A stretch of DNA of 7,081 nucleotides from Candidatus Kuenenia stuttgartensis (lineage in GTDB: Bacteria > Planctomycetota > Planctomycetia > Isosphaerales > Isosphaeraceae). Location of the stretch: NCBI GenBank assembly GCA_945874095.1, contig CAMCFM010000224.1, forward strand, positions 1 through 7,081, written 5' to 3'. The notes beneath the pieces were generated by a model. The model was not told the DNA's origin. It searched no databases and saw only the letters and a list, made by a program, of their open reading frames with translations. A program made the position numbers and the translations under genes. Positions 1 through 6,991 of this stretch are shown here, one piece after another (position 1 is the stretch's first letter; every line of letters begins with the position of its first letter).

Positions 1-1983
1 TTCGACCTGACCGGACAACGAGTGTTTGACACAACTCGACTGCTGGCCATGACCGGCGCAATCACGCACCGTGGCCCAGATGATGAAGGCATTCACATCG
101 AGCCAGGGGTGGCCCTCGGAGCCCGCCGGCTCTCGATCGTCGACCTCGCGGGTGGTCACCAACCGATTTCGAACGAAAATGGCCGGATCTGGGTCGCTTT
201 CAATGGCGAAATTTTCGAGTATCCCGAGATTCGCCAAACCCTGCTCTCCAAAGGACATCACCTCGCCACACGCTGCGACACCGAAGCCTGGGTCCACCTT
301 TACGAAGACCACGGTCCCGGCATGTTTGACCATGCCCGAGGTCAATTCGGAGTCAGCCTTTACGACCGCGACAACCGTACCTTGATCCTGGGCCGGGACA
401 GGGTTGGAATCTGCCCTCTGTTCTACGCAGTCGCCGATGGTTGGCTGATCTGGGGCTCAGAAATCAAAGCCATTCTGGCATCAGGCCTTGTTACGGCCAG
501 ACCGAATGTCAAAGGCCTCGACTACTTCTTCAATTTCTTCAGCGCCACACCATCCCAAACTCCGTTTGAAGGTATCCAGGGAATCGCTCCAGGCCACTTT
601 CTAAAAGTGAAAGATGGCAAGATCGAGACCCATAAATATTGGGATCTCGACTTCCCTGACGATGGTCAGGAACGAGTCGCCGCTGACCCTTCGATTCTGG
701 TCGACGAACTCGAACGATTGCTTTCAAGAGCCACCAACATCCGTCTGCGTGGCGATGTGCCTGTGGCCAGCTATATCTCTGGTGGACTAGATTCCACAGT
801 GATTCTCGGCCTGGCCACCAAAGAGCGTGGAGGGCCTGTCGACTCCTACACCATCGCCCTCGAAAAAGCTGGCCCTGACGAACGAGAAAAGGCCATCGAA
901 GCCGCCGCTGCCTTAGGCTCGCCCCTGACTATGGTTACGATGGAGAAAAAGGACATCGCAGCGTCGATTCCTGAGCTGATCAGGGCCGCTGAAATGCCGA
1001 TCCTCGACACCTCCGCCGGATGCCTTTTGCGACTCGCCCAATCCGTTCATGATTCCGGTAACAAGGTGGTTCTGACCGGCGAAGGGGCTGACGAAGCTCT
1101 GGCTGGCTATGCCTGGTTCAAGTCAGGCACCGCTCGCGAAAAATTCCGCAAACGGTTCGGTTCGGCCATCCCTGCCCTGCTCCGCCAAGGCATTCTGGGC
1201 ATGATCGACGGCGATCGCCGTGCCCGCCCCGACCGATTCCCGATTTTTGGCAAACGTACAGCCCAACAGGACTTATACGACTGGCTCGGGCAAGGCAGAA
1301 GCCTGCTTTACGGCGAGCGTATGTGGCAGGAACTCGACGGATATAACCCTTACGAAGATCTCAATCTCCCCAATGAGCGATTCGGTAAGTGGAACTGGCT
1401 GAACCAGTCGCTTTATGTCGGCTATAAAGTCATGCTAGCAGGCATGTTGCTACACGCTAAAGGCGACCGTGTGACGATGAACGCATCGGTCGAAGGCCGC
1501 TATCCGATCCTCGACGACAAAGTGGTCGAATTCTGTGCCACCATCCATCCCAAGTACAAGCTCAATGGCCGGATCGACAAATGGCTGTTGCGGCAAGTGG
1601 CGGCCAAAACCCTGCCGACCAAGATCGCCAATCGCAAGAAAACCATGTTCCGGGCCAATCGTTCAGACAGCTTCCTCGGCGACCTGCGTCCTCCGTGGGT
1701 GGACCAGCTTTTATCCGAAGAATCCATTCGTAAGACTGGCTACTTTGACCCAGCCAAAATCGCTCGCCAGAGACGTCTCCAGACATCGATCCCGACCATC
1801 ACCCCACGACGCTTTGTGATGGATCAATCGCTGACCTGCGTGATCACAACCCAACTCTGGCACCACATTTACATCAGCGGCGACCTCTGCGACCTGCCTC
1901 GCTGGGATCAAGCGGACGCCTATCGCCAGATCGCCAAAAATTCCCGCCCGACCACCAGTCATCCGACCTCTGTCAGGCATTAA
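1..1983 (+). CDS. asnB: Asparagine synthetase (glutamine-hydrolysing), 5'-truncated by the window
   Basis: Transfers ammonia from glutamine to an aspartyl-AMP intermediate to make asparagine in the cytoplasm; some family members instead amidate sugars or peptides. The reading frame is open from base 1, and its first codons (FDLTGQR) align without gaps to residue 8 onward of E. coli AsnB. The true start, with the catalytic Cys2 (MCGI-type N-terminus), is therefore predicted about 21 bases left of the window, and the GTG at 22 is internal. Numbering codons from base 1, the glutaminase domain shows HRGPDDEG (23-30), RLSIVD (43-48), FNGE (67-70) and the Asp of CDTE (93). The synthetase domain has the ATP pyrophosphate loop SGGLDST (260-266), LTGEGADE (358-365), and later EGRYPILD and a K-R-K-rich segment near the C-terminus. 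The window holds 660 residues, about 667 in full, longer than the 554 of E. coli AsnB. Family assignment is sure; the acceptor substrate is inferred. Confidence 0.93.
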   Translation, partial: FDLTGQRVFDTTRLLAMTGAITHRGPDDEGIHIEPGVALGARRLSIVDLAGGHQPISNENGRIWVAFNGEIFEYPEIRQTLLSKGHHLATRCDTEAWVHLYEDHGPGMFDHARGQFGVSLYDRDNRTLILGRDRVGICPLFYAVADGWLIWGSEIKAILASGLVTARPNVKGLDYFFNFFSATPSQTPFEGIQGIAPGHFLKVKDGKIETHKYWDLDFPDDGQERVAADPSILVDELERLLSRATNIRLRGDVPVASYISGGLDSTVILGLATKERGGPVDSYTIALEKAGPDEREKAIEAAAALGSPLTMVTMEKKDIAASIPELIRAAEMPILDTSAGCLLRLAQSVHDSGNKVVLTGEGADEALAGYAWFKSGTAREKFRKRFGSAIPALLRQGILGMIDGDRRARPDRFPIFGKRTAQQDLYDWLGQGRSLLYGERMWQELDGYNPYEDLNLPNERFGKWNWLNQSLYVGYKVMLAGMLLHAKGDRVTMNASVEGRYPILDDKVVEFCATIHPKYKLNGRIDKWLLRQVAAKTLPTKIANRKKTMFRANRSDSFLGDLRPPWVDQLLSEESIRKTGYFDPAKIARQRRLQTSIPTITPRRFVMDQSLTCVITTQLWHHIYISGDLCDLPRWDQADAYRQIAKNSRPTTSHPTSVRH

Positions 1984-1999
1984 ACCGTCGTCAATCTTA

Positions 2000-2054
2000 A
2001 ATTGGCTTCTGGGAATAAATCCATACACCATGGTTTATTCCCGGAAATCCGATT
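2000..2054 (+). terminator. Long imperfect hairpin downstream of asnB, possible transcript end
   Basis: It starts 17 bases after the asnB stop codon. GGGAATAAA (2011-2019) pairs with TTTATTCCC (2034-2042). Inside, CCAT (2021-2024) pairs with ATGG (2030-2033) around a five-base loop (2025-2029), leaving T2020 bulged. Outside, 2007-2010 pairs with 2043-2046, and AATTGG (2000-2005) pairs with CCGATT (2049-2054) across a small internal loop. That makes 23 pairs counting two G-T wobbles. No T-run follows the stem directly; a T-rich stretch comes only at about 2079-2091. It may therefore be a 3'-stabilising or Rho-assisted hairpin rather than a canonical intrinsic terminator. Being near-palindromic, it could work from either strand. 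Confidence 0.5.
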
Positions 2055-2078
2055 GAAATGCCTCGGAATCGAGAGAAC

Positions 2079-2142
2079 TTATTTTGTTTTTAATGCTAAA
2101 ACCTGTGGACTCGTTCAAGAAAACCGAATAGATTATTATTAA
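2079..2142 (+). promoter_or_regulatory. AT-rich leader, probable promoter region of the DUF1549-DUF1501 operon
   Basis: This stretch is markedly more AT-rich than its surroundings and lies between the asnB hairpin and the first gene of the operon. The best -10-like hexamer is TATTAT (2134-2139), but no good -35 box sits 16-18 bases upstream (TCGTTC at 2111-2116 is a poor match). A transcript starting here would carry a leader of about 80-90 bases. Planctomycete promoter consensus is poorly defined, so this rests on composition and position only. Confidence 0.2.
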
Positions 2143-2215
2143 GTCTCGCCTGCCCAATCGTCTTGATCCAGATTCCAGTGTTGAATTCAGCCTCCATCGG
2201 TCCAAGGCCGTGTTC

Positions 2216-2219
2216 GGAG
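2216..2219 (+). promoter_or_regulatory. Ribosome binding site that decides the DUF1549/DUF1553 start
   Basis: GGAG lies nine bases before the ATG at 2229. The reading frame is also open from a TTG at 2163, but that codon has no purine-rich site ahead of it and would place 22 extra residues in front of an otherwise normal signal peptide. The ATG at 2229 is therefore preferred. Confidence 0.6.
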
Positions 2220-2228
2220 CTTGCACAC

Positions 2229-4481
2229 ATGCGTTCGATCGATATTTCCAGAGCATTCATCTGGCTCGCTGCCTGCTCTTCATTCGGCATGGCTGTGCCC
2301 TGCTCCATCATTGCCGACGACGATTTTCACCAGACCAAAAAGGTGAACGTTGTTACCCCTGAGCCGACCTGGACTTCTGAACAAAAGGGCCACTGGTCAT
2401 TCCAGCCCGTGAAATCTCCGACTCCACCCAAAGTTAAAAAAGAGTCGTGGATACGCAATCCGATCGATCGGTTTATACTCAGCCAGATGGAGTCCATGGA
2501 GTTCAAACCAGCTCCTCAGGCGACGAAATCGACGTTGATTCGCCGGGTCACATTTGACCTGACGGGCCTGCCTCCAACGCCTGCTGAAATCGACTCGTTT
2601 CTGGCCGACAATCGCCCGGATGCTTATGAACGACTTGTTGAAAGTCTACTCAATCGAGAGTCTTATGGCGAACGATGGGCCCGCTGGTGGCTTGATCTGG
2701 CCCGATTCGCCGAAAGCGACGGCTTCAAAGCAGACGTAAATCGTCCCAATGCCTGGAGATACCGGGACTGGGTCATCCAAGCCATGAACTCCAACATGCC
2801 TTACGACAAATTCATCGCCATGCAACTCGCCGGCGACGAAGTCGAACCAAACCGACCTGACTCGTTCATCGCCACAGGCCTGAATCGCCACTATCCGTTC
2901 GAAGACAACAACATGGTTCCAGGCTTGAACCGGCAGTTGATTCTGGACGATATCGCTGACACAAATGCCTCTCTCTTCATGGGTTTAACAGTCGCGTGCG
3001 CCCGCTGCCACGACCACAAGTTTGACCCCATCAGCCAGAAAGATTATTACCGCTTCCAAGCCCTGTTCGGTGGTCTCGCCCCCAAAGACGACTATCCGGT
3101 GGGCGACCCTGTGGAAGTGGCCCTGAACTCGACTATCCAGAGCGAATTCAGCGTTCGCAAAGCCTCTCTTGAAAAGGCTTTGACCAACATTGAACAGCCT
3201 TACTGGACCACGGTTCTGGAACCCGTACGAAGCCGGATGTCGTCGACCACCTTGAAGGCTCTGGAAACGGCTCCATCAAAGCGGACGGATCTTCAGGTGA
3301 CAACCATCCGCAATGCGATGAAAACGCTGAAAGTCTCGTCAGAGTCAGTCGTTGCAGCCATGACTCCAACAGACCGTCAGGCTTGGACCGAGATGAAGAC
3401 CGGACTTGGCAAGGTCGAAAAAACCAAGCCTTCACCGCTTCCAGTGGCCTCAGGCATGACCGATACAGGGCGAACAGCCGATCCCATCCACCTTCTGCTC
3501 AAGGGAAATTTCCACCGGCAGGCGGAGGTGATTGAGCCAGGATTGCTCTCGGTTTTGAGCGATAAAAAGCAGATCAAACCGAACTCAACAGGTCATGCAA
3601 CTACCGGCACAAGAACCGCTTTGGTCGAATGGCTGACCAGCCCCGGGCATCCTCTCACGAGCCGTGTGGTGGTCAACAGGATCTGGCAGCAGCACTTTGG
3701 CCGAGGCATTGTGACCACCACGTCCGATTTCGGCACTCAGGGCATGGAGCCAAGTCACCCTGAACTGTTGGACTGGCTGGCCTCCAATTTCGTAAGCAAC
3801 AGCTGGAGCATGAAGGACTTGCACCGACTCATGGTGACCAGTTCGACATACCAGCAATCCAGTACTCCCTCAAATCAGGCGAGTCAGGATGACCCTGACA
3901 ACATGCTTTTTAGTCACCAGATGCGCCGGAGACTAGACGCTGAGATGGTCAGAGACAGCGTTCTGGCAGTCTCAGGCCGATTGAATCCTGCCACGGGCGG
4001 GCCGAGCGTGATGTCACCGCTTCCAGCCGGGATTGACGTGAAAGACTGGGTGGTGGATAAAGACGCGTCAAACCATCGCCGCCGCAGTGTTTACATGTTC
4101 GTAAAGCGCAATATCAAACATCCGTTTCTGGAGGCGTTTGATTATCCTGACTCGAATCTGACGTGCCCTGAACGACTGGTTTCCATCAACGCTCCTCAGG
4201 CTTTGATGTTGCTCAATTCGGACTTCGCGCTGGATGAGTCCAAGGCTCTGGCGGAACGATTGTTGCGGGACGAGCCCAATGCAAGCGATTCTGAACGGTT
4301 TAAGTCGCTCTGGAAACTCTGCTTTGGGCGCACACCAACCGAACCAGAACTCTCTCGATTGCAAGAGCTTGCAGCAACTCTGCGATCACAGCGGGAATCT
4401 TCAGGCCAAAGCCCCTCAGCGATCTGGCCAGACCTCTGCCACGTGGTTCTGAACCTCAACGAATTTGTATTCGTCGATTAA
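2229..4481 (+). CDS. Secreted DUF1549/DUF1553 (PSCyt2/PSD1-type) planctomycete protein with a CXXCH motif
   Basis: A 750-residue protein of a family expanded in Planctomycetes; its biochemical role is not established. The N-terminus (residues 1-29) is a probable Sec signal peptide: Arg2 and Arg8, then a hydrophobic stretch ending SIIA before DDD. An alternative is a lipoprotein, since LAAC (13-16) fits a lipobox. Residues 54-61 (GHWSFQPV) open the mature protein in a way typical of the family. DUF1549 spans roughly 75-290 and contains FDLTGLPPTP, GERWARWWLDLARFAES and CARCHDHKFDPIS, with CXXCH at 257-261, a covalent haem-c-type motif. A variable, partly helical linker follows, then DUF1553 from about 461 to the end, including TSRVVVNRIWQQHFG, SFSHQMRRRL-like and NAPQALMLLN segments and a terminal CFGRTPTEPEL. 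The N-terminal PSCyt1 cytochrome domain found in longer homologues is absent. It is probably co-transcribed with the DUF1501 gene 21 bases downstream. Whether haem is really attached is unknown. Confidence 0.9.
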   Translation: MRSIDISRAFIWLAACSSFGMAVPCSIIADDDFHQTKKVNVVTPEPTWTSEQKGHWSFQPVKSPTPPKVKKESWIRNPIDRFILSQMESMEFKPAPQATKSTLIRRVTFDLTGLPPTPAEIDSFLADNRPDAYERLVESLLNRESYGERWARWWLDLARFAESDGFKADVNRPNAWRYRDWVIQAMNSNMPYDKFIAMQLAGDEVEPNRPDSFIATGLNRHYPFEDNNMVPGLNRQLILDDIADTNASLFMGLTVACARCHDHKFDPISQKDYYRFQALFGGLAPKDDYPVGDPVEVALNSTIQSEFSVRKASLEKALTNIEQPYWTTVLEPVRSRMSSTTLKALETAPSKRTDLQVTTIRNAMKTLKVSSESVVAAMTPTDRQAWTEMKTGLGKVEKTKPSPLPVASGMTDTGRTADPIHLLLKGNFHRQAEVIEPGLLSVLSDKKQIKPNSTGHATTGTRTALVEWLTSPGHPLTSRVVVNRIWQQHFGRGIVTTTSDFGTQGMEPSHPELLDWLASNFVSNSWSMKDLHRLMVTSSTYQQSSTPSNQASQDDPDNMLFSHQMRRRLDAEMVRDSVLAVSGRLNPATGGPSVMSPLPAGIDVKDWVVDKDASNHRRRSVYMFVKRNIKHPFLEAFDYPDSNLTCPERLVSINAPQALMLLNSDFALDESKALAERLLRDEPNASDSERFKSLWKLCFGRTPTEPELSRLQELAATLRSQRESSGQSPSAIWPDLCHVVLNLNEFVFVD

Positions 4482-4490
4482 AAAAGAGAC

Positions 4491-4494
4491 GGAG
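4491..4494 (+). promoter_or_regulatory. Ribosome binding site of the DUF1501 gene
   Basis: GGAG lies eight bases before the ATG at 4503, inside the 21-base gap after the preceding stop codon. There is no room here for a separate promoter plus terminator, which supports co-transcription with the upstream gene. Confidence 0.6.
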
Positions 4495-4502
4495 ACGCCA
4501 CG

Positions 4503-5951
4503 ATGAAACCTCAGGCAACCAAAAATACGCACGTAACCTGGCCGACAACTCGTCGTGAATTTCTGGCCCAAGCCGGCGGAGGATTCGGAAGCCTGGCCCT
4601 CGGCTCCATGGTGGCATGGGACAACGCTCGTGCCGAAGTGCCTGAGATTGATCCCTTAAACCCTTTGGGACAGCGCGTTTCCCATTTTGCGCCCAAGGCG
4701 AAAAGTGTCATCTTTCTGTTCATGGAAGGTGGCCCCAGCCATATCGACCTGTTCGACCCCAAGCCTGCTCTGGAACGTTGGGCTGGCAAACCACTTCCGG
4801 AAAGTATCGGACCGGTTTTTACGCCCATGGGTGTGGGCGGAAATACGTTGATGCCAAGTCAGCGGAAGTTTGCCCAGCATGGTCAGTCGGGCATGTGGGT
4901 CTCTGACTGGTACCCGAATGTCGCGAAAGTGGCTGACGATATCTGCCTGATCAGGTCCTGCTGGTGCGATGGAATCAACCACGTCGGCAGTGTCTGCCAG
5001 ATGAACACCGGAAGCATTCTGGCAGGTCGTCCAAGTCTTGGCTCATGGGTCAGTTACGGCCTCGGTACCGAGAATTCCGACCTCCCCTCGTTTGTGGTCA
5101 TGTGCGATGCGGGCGACCCTCTGGGCGGGCCCCGGAATTGGGGGACAGGCTGGATGCCCGCCACGTTTCAGGGCACCCCGTTCCGCCGCGATGGTTCGCC
5201 AATTCTCTATCTCGATTCCTCCAAGGGTTCCGACAAGCGTTCCCAAAAGCAAAAACTCGACGGGATCACCGACCTCGACCGCCTGCATCTTCAAGGCAGA
5301 GAAGAAGACACACGTTTGGCTGCAAGAATTGCCGCTTATGAACTCGCTTACCGGATGCAGGCCGAGGCCCCTGAGGCCGTCGATATCGTCAACGAAACCG
5401 CTGAAACGCAAAAGCTTTATGGCCTTGACGAAGACCGGACAAAGACTTACGGCATGATGTGCCTGAGAGCCCGCCGGTTGGTTGAGCGAGGTGTGAGGTT
5501 TGTTCAGTGTTACAGCGGTTCAGGCAGCCAGTGGGACGCCCACGGCGACATGGAAGAAAATCACGGCCGACTTTGTCCCCGAAGCGACAAGCCCGTGGCC
5601 GCCCTGATTCAAGACCTCAAACGCAGAGGCCTGCTCGATACCACCCTCGTGGTCTGGGGCGGCGAGTTCGGCAGAACTCCCATGAACGAAAAAACCAAGG
5701 GACGCGACCACAACCCTTACGGCTTCTCGATGTTCATGGCGGGTGGAGGCATCAAGCCGGGCCTAACGTTCGGAGCCACCGACGAATTCGGGCTGAAGGC
5801 GATTGAAGGACGTGTCCACGTACACGACATCCATGCTACAATTCTGCACCAATTGGGACTCGACCACAAGCGATTGACTTTCCCGCGCGATGGTCGCGAC
5901 GAGCGTCTGACAGTCAACGGTGGCCGTGTGATCAAAGAAATTCTGGCATAA
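4503..5951 (+). CDS. DUF1501 protein (alkaline-phosphatase/sulfatase-like fold) with Tat signal
   Basis: A 482-residue exported protein of the DUF1501 family, which is related to the sulfatase/alkaline phosphatase superfamily; the substrate is unknown. The N-terminus is a twin-arginine signal: TRREFL with the Arg pair at 17-18, a Gly/Ala/Leu-rich core (22-38), and a likely cleavage after ARA (44). Tat export implies folding, perhaps with a cofactor, before translocation. Family landmarks are FLFMEGGPSHIDLFDPKP (71-87), WGGEFGRTP (385-393), GRDHN (400-404) and DIHATILHQLGLDH (442-455), with the usual RDERLT...G.VIKEIL ending. The Asp and His residues in these blocks are the likely metal or active-site ligands (inferred from the superfamily). 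Four cysteines cluster at 148, 153, 155 and 165. The upstream neighbour is a DUF1549/DUF1553 gene, the standard partner in planctomycetes, so the two probably act on the same extracytoplasmic substrate or structure. Confidence 0.92.
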   Translation: MKPQATKNTHVTWPTTRREFLAQAGGGFGSLALGSMVAWDNARAEVPEIDPLNPLGQRVSHFAPKAKSVIFLFMEGGPSHIDLFDPKPALERWAGKPLPESIGPVFTPMGVGGNTLMPSQRKFAQHGQSGMWVSDWYPNVAKVADDICLIRSCWCDGINHVGSVCQMNTGSILAGRPSLGSWVSYGLGTENSDLPSFVVMCDAGDPLGGPRNWGTGWMPATFQGTPFRRDGSPILYLDSSKGSDKRSQKQKLDGITDLDRLHLQGREEDTRLAARIAAYELAYRMQAEAPEAVDIVNETAETQKLYGLDEDRTKTYGMMCLRARRLVERGVRFVQCYSGSGSQWDAHGDMEENHGRLCPRSDKPVAALIQDLKRRGLLDTTLVVWGGEFGRTPMNEKTKGRDHNPYGFSMFMAGGGIKPGLTFGATDEFGLKAIEGRVHVHDIHATILHQLGLDHKRLTFPRDGRDERLTVNGGRVIKEILA

Positions 5952-5985
5952 AAGTCCAGTCTATCCCAACAATCCAGCGACTTTT
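5950..5985. terminator. Possible shared bidirectional terminator between the DUF1501 gene and rpiA
   Basis: AAAAGTC (5950-5956) and GACTTTT (5979-5985) are perfect seven-base inverted arms in the gap between two convergent genes, so each strand would end its stem in a T-run. The loop is long (22 bases) and the stem is A/T-rich, so the structure would be weak. Position is the main support. Confidence 0.3.
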
Positions 5986-5996
5986 CCAACTGCTTC

Positions 5997-6686
5997 TCAG
6001 CGGCTGCGAATCTGAACACCGTTGGAATCAGCCACAATCAATACGTCGCAAAGTCCAATAAACAAGCCAGTTTCGTAGACTCCCGGAATTCCCAGAAGTG
6101 CAGCCTGAAGAGCTTCCGGATCTTCGATAGGACCAGTTTGCAGATCGACGATCCTGTTCCCACCATCTGTGATGAAAGGATCACCAGAACTTGTGCAACG
6201 AAGGCTGACCTTATGTGCCAGCTCTGCAAGTCTGGAGATGGTCCAATGCTGCCCAAAAGCGGCAATTTCCACAGGCAAAGCGTGTCTGGTACCGAGTCGA
6301 ATCACGGGCTTGGTCTGATCGACCAGAATCACACGCTTCAGGCCAGCGGCCGCCACAATTTTTTCGCGTAACAAAGCCCCGCCGCGCCCCTTGATCATCC
6401 GGAATTCCGGATCCACTTCATCGGCACCGTCGATCACAAGGTCGAGTTGATTCACCTGAGCAGGATCCACCACCTGAATTCCAGCCTGACGGGCAAGCTG
6501 CGAAGTGCGTTCGCTGGTGGACACAGCGGTGATCTCCAGGCCATCCTGAATCACTCTTCTGCCCAGTTCAGCCACCAGTAATTCCGCAGTACTCCCAGAG
6601 CCAAGGCCCACGGCCATCCCGTGAACGACCATGTTAGCACCTGCGACTGCGGCGTTTTGTTTTGCTATGTTTTGACTGTCAGGCAT
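5997..6686 (-). CDS. rpiA: Ribose-5-phosphate isomerase A
   Basis: Interconverts ribose 5-phosphate and ribulose 5-phosphate in the non-oxidative pentose phosphate pathway, in the cytoplasm. The 229-residue length is normal for RpiA. The phosphate-binding loop is GLGSGSTA (27-34), with Ser30 where many homologues have Thr. The active-site block reads DGADEVD followed by IKGRGGALLREKI. Asp86, Asp89, Lys99 and Glu108 have exactly the spacing of E. coli RpiA Asp81, Asp84, Lys94 and Glu103, so the enzyme should be active. Gly-to-Arg at 101 (KGRGG rather than KGGGG) is, to my knowledge, a common family variant. The ATG at 6686-6684 has a weak purine site, GGGA (complement of 6697-6700), ten bases upstream. 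It converges on the DUF1501 gene with a 45-base gap and shows no functional link to it. Confidence 0.95.
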   Translation of the reverse strand: MPDSQNIAKQNAAVAGANMVVHGMAVGLGSGSTAELLVAELGRRVIQDGLEITAVSTSERTSQLARQAGIQVVDPAQVNQLDLVIDGADEVDPEFRMIKGRGGALLREKIVAAAGLKRVILVDQTKPVIRLGTRHALPVEIAAFGQHWTISRLAELAHKVSLRCTSSGDPFITDGGNRIVDLQTGPIEDPEALQAALLGIPGVYETGLFIGLCDVLIVADSNGVQIRSR

Positions 6687-6721
6687 TTGAAATCGTTCCC
6701 GAGTATCAATGCCCTTGACAT

Positions 6722-6755
6722 CACTTTAAGTGTTAATTAGATGCCTTGCATTAAT
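6722..6755. promoter_or_regulatory. Two small dyads in the rpiA upstream region
   Basis: CACTTTAAGTG (6722-6732) is a dyad with five-base arms about a single T. Beside it, ATTA-g-ATGC-ctt-GCAT-TAAT (6736-6755) is an eight-base inverted repeat with one unpaired G. Both lie 35-70 bases ahead of the rpiA start, where a promoter or operator would be. On the minus strand a poor -35/-10 pair (TTGCGT, 17 bases, TAATTA) overlaps the second dyad. This AT-rich patch probably includes the rpiA promoter. The regulator, if any, is unknown, and short AT-rich dyads also arise by chance. Confidence 0.25.
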
Positions 6756-6777
6756 CACGCAAAACATGAAATTGAAA

Positions 6778-6819
6778 TCGGGGCGACACGATTCAAACGT
6801 GGAGCCTACTGCTTCCAAA
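6778..6819 (-). pseudogene. 3' half of a proline-type tRNA, possible attachment-site scar
   Basis: Read on the minus strand from 6819 down to 6778, the bases fall into the 3' half of a tRNA: anticodon loop TTTGGAA (anticodon TGG, Pro), 3' anticodon-stem arm GCAGT, five-base variable loop AGGCT, T-stem CCACG, T-loop TTTGAAT, T-stem CGTGT, acceptor arm CGCCCCG and discriminator A. Acceptor pair C1-G72 (implied by the final G) with A73 is what bacterial tRNA-Pro uses. The 5' half is missing: no CGGGGCG lies at the expected distance, and the bases ahead of the loop leave only two anticodon-stem pairs. Damage within the fragment includes C56 to T, a 49-65 mismatch and A at position 37. No CCA is encoded. 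It is not a working tRNA; it could be an integrase-generated duplication of a tRNA 3' end, or plain decay. Confidence 0.45.
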
Positions 6820-6991
6820 GCCTAGTAACCCAAGATACCGTAGGACTTTAGGTCGATTTCCAATCCAGCTGAACCGATCAACAGGACTGATGTAGAATTT
6901 ACGCTTTGACCACCTGTGTGTCAATAGCCGATGACAAACAATCTGCCTGTTTACAGAATCTTGACACGACTTGCCAGCCATCAGTTCATAC
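6820..6991. other. Non-coding stretch with no recognisable feature
   Basis: Between the tRNA-like fragment and the terminal repeats I see no gene with a family signature, no clear terminator and no terminal inverted repeats of an insertion sequence. The only open frame, on the minus strand (6793-6981), has no ribosome binding site that I can see, has an unremarkable composition and runs through the tRNA-like fragment. Confidence 0.5.

Noticed and set aside
2163..2228. Upstream TTG start giving 22 extra residues to the DUF1549/DUF1553 protein
   Set aside because: No ribosome binding site ahead of the TTG, and the extension would bury the signal peptide; the ATG at 2229 has GGAG nine bases upstream.
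2035..2311. Overlapping minus-strand open frames across the intergenic region and the start of the DUF1549 gene
   Set aside because: Low-complexity, unrecognisable products that overlap the signal-peptide region of a convincing gene and part of the hairpin.
5043..5411. 122-codon open frame on the minus strand
   Set aside because: It lies wholly inside the DUF1501 gene, antisense, with no family signature; it is a by-product of codon bias in the real gene.
6778..6854. An intact tRNA gene on the minus strand
   Set aside because: The 5' acceptor arm, D-arm and 5' anticodon stem cannot be found at the required distances; only the 3' half fits.
6793..6981. 62-codon open frame on the minus strand
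   Set aside because: It has no recognisable family, no visible ribosome binding site, and its 3' end runs into the tRNA-like fragment; it is most likely a chance frame.
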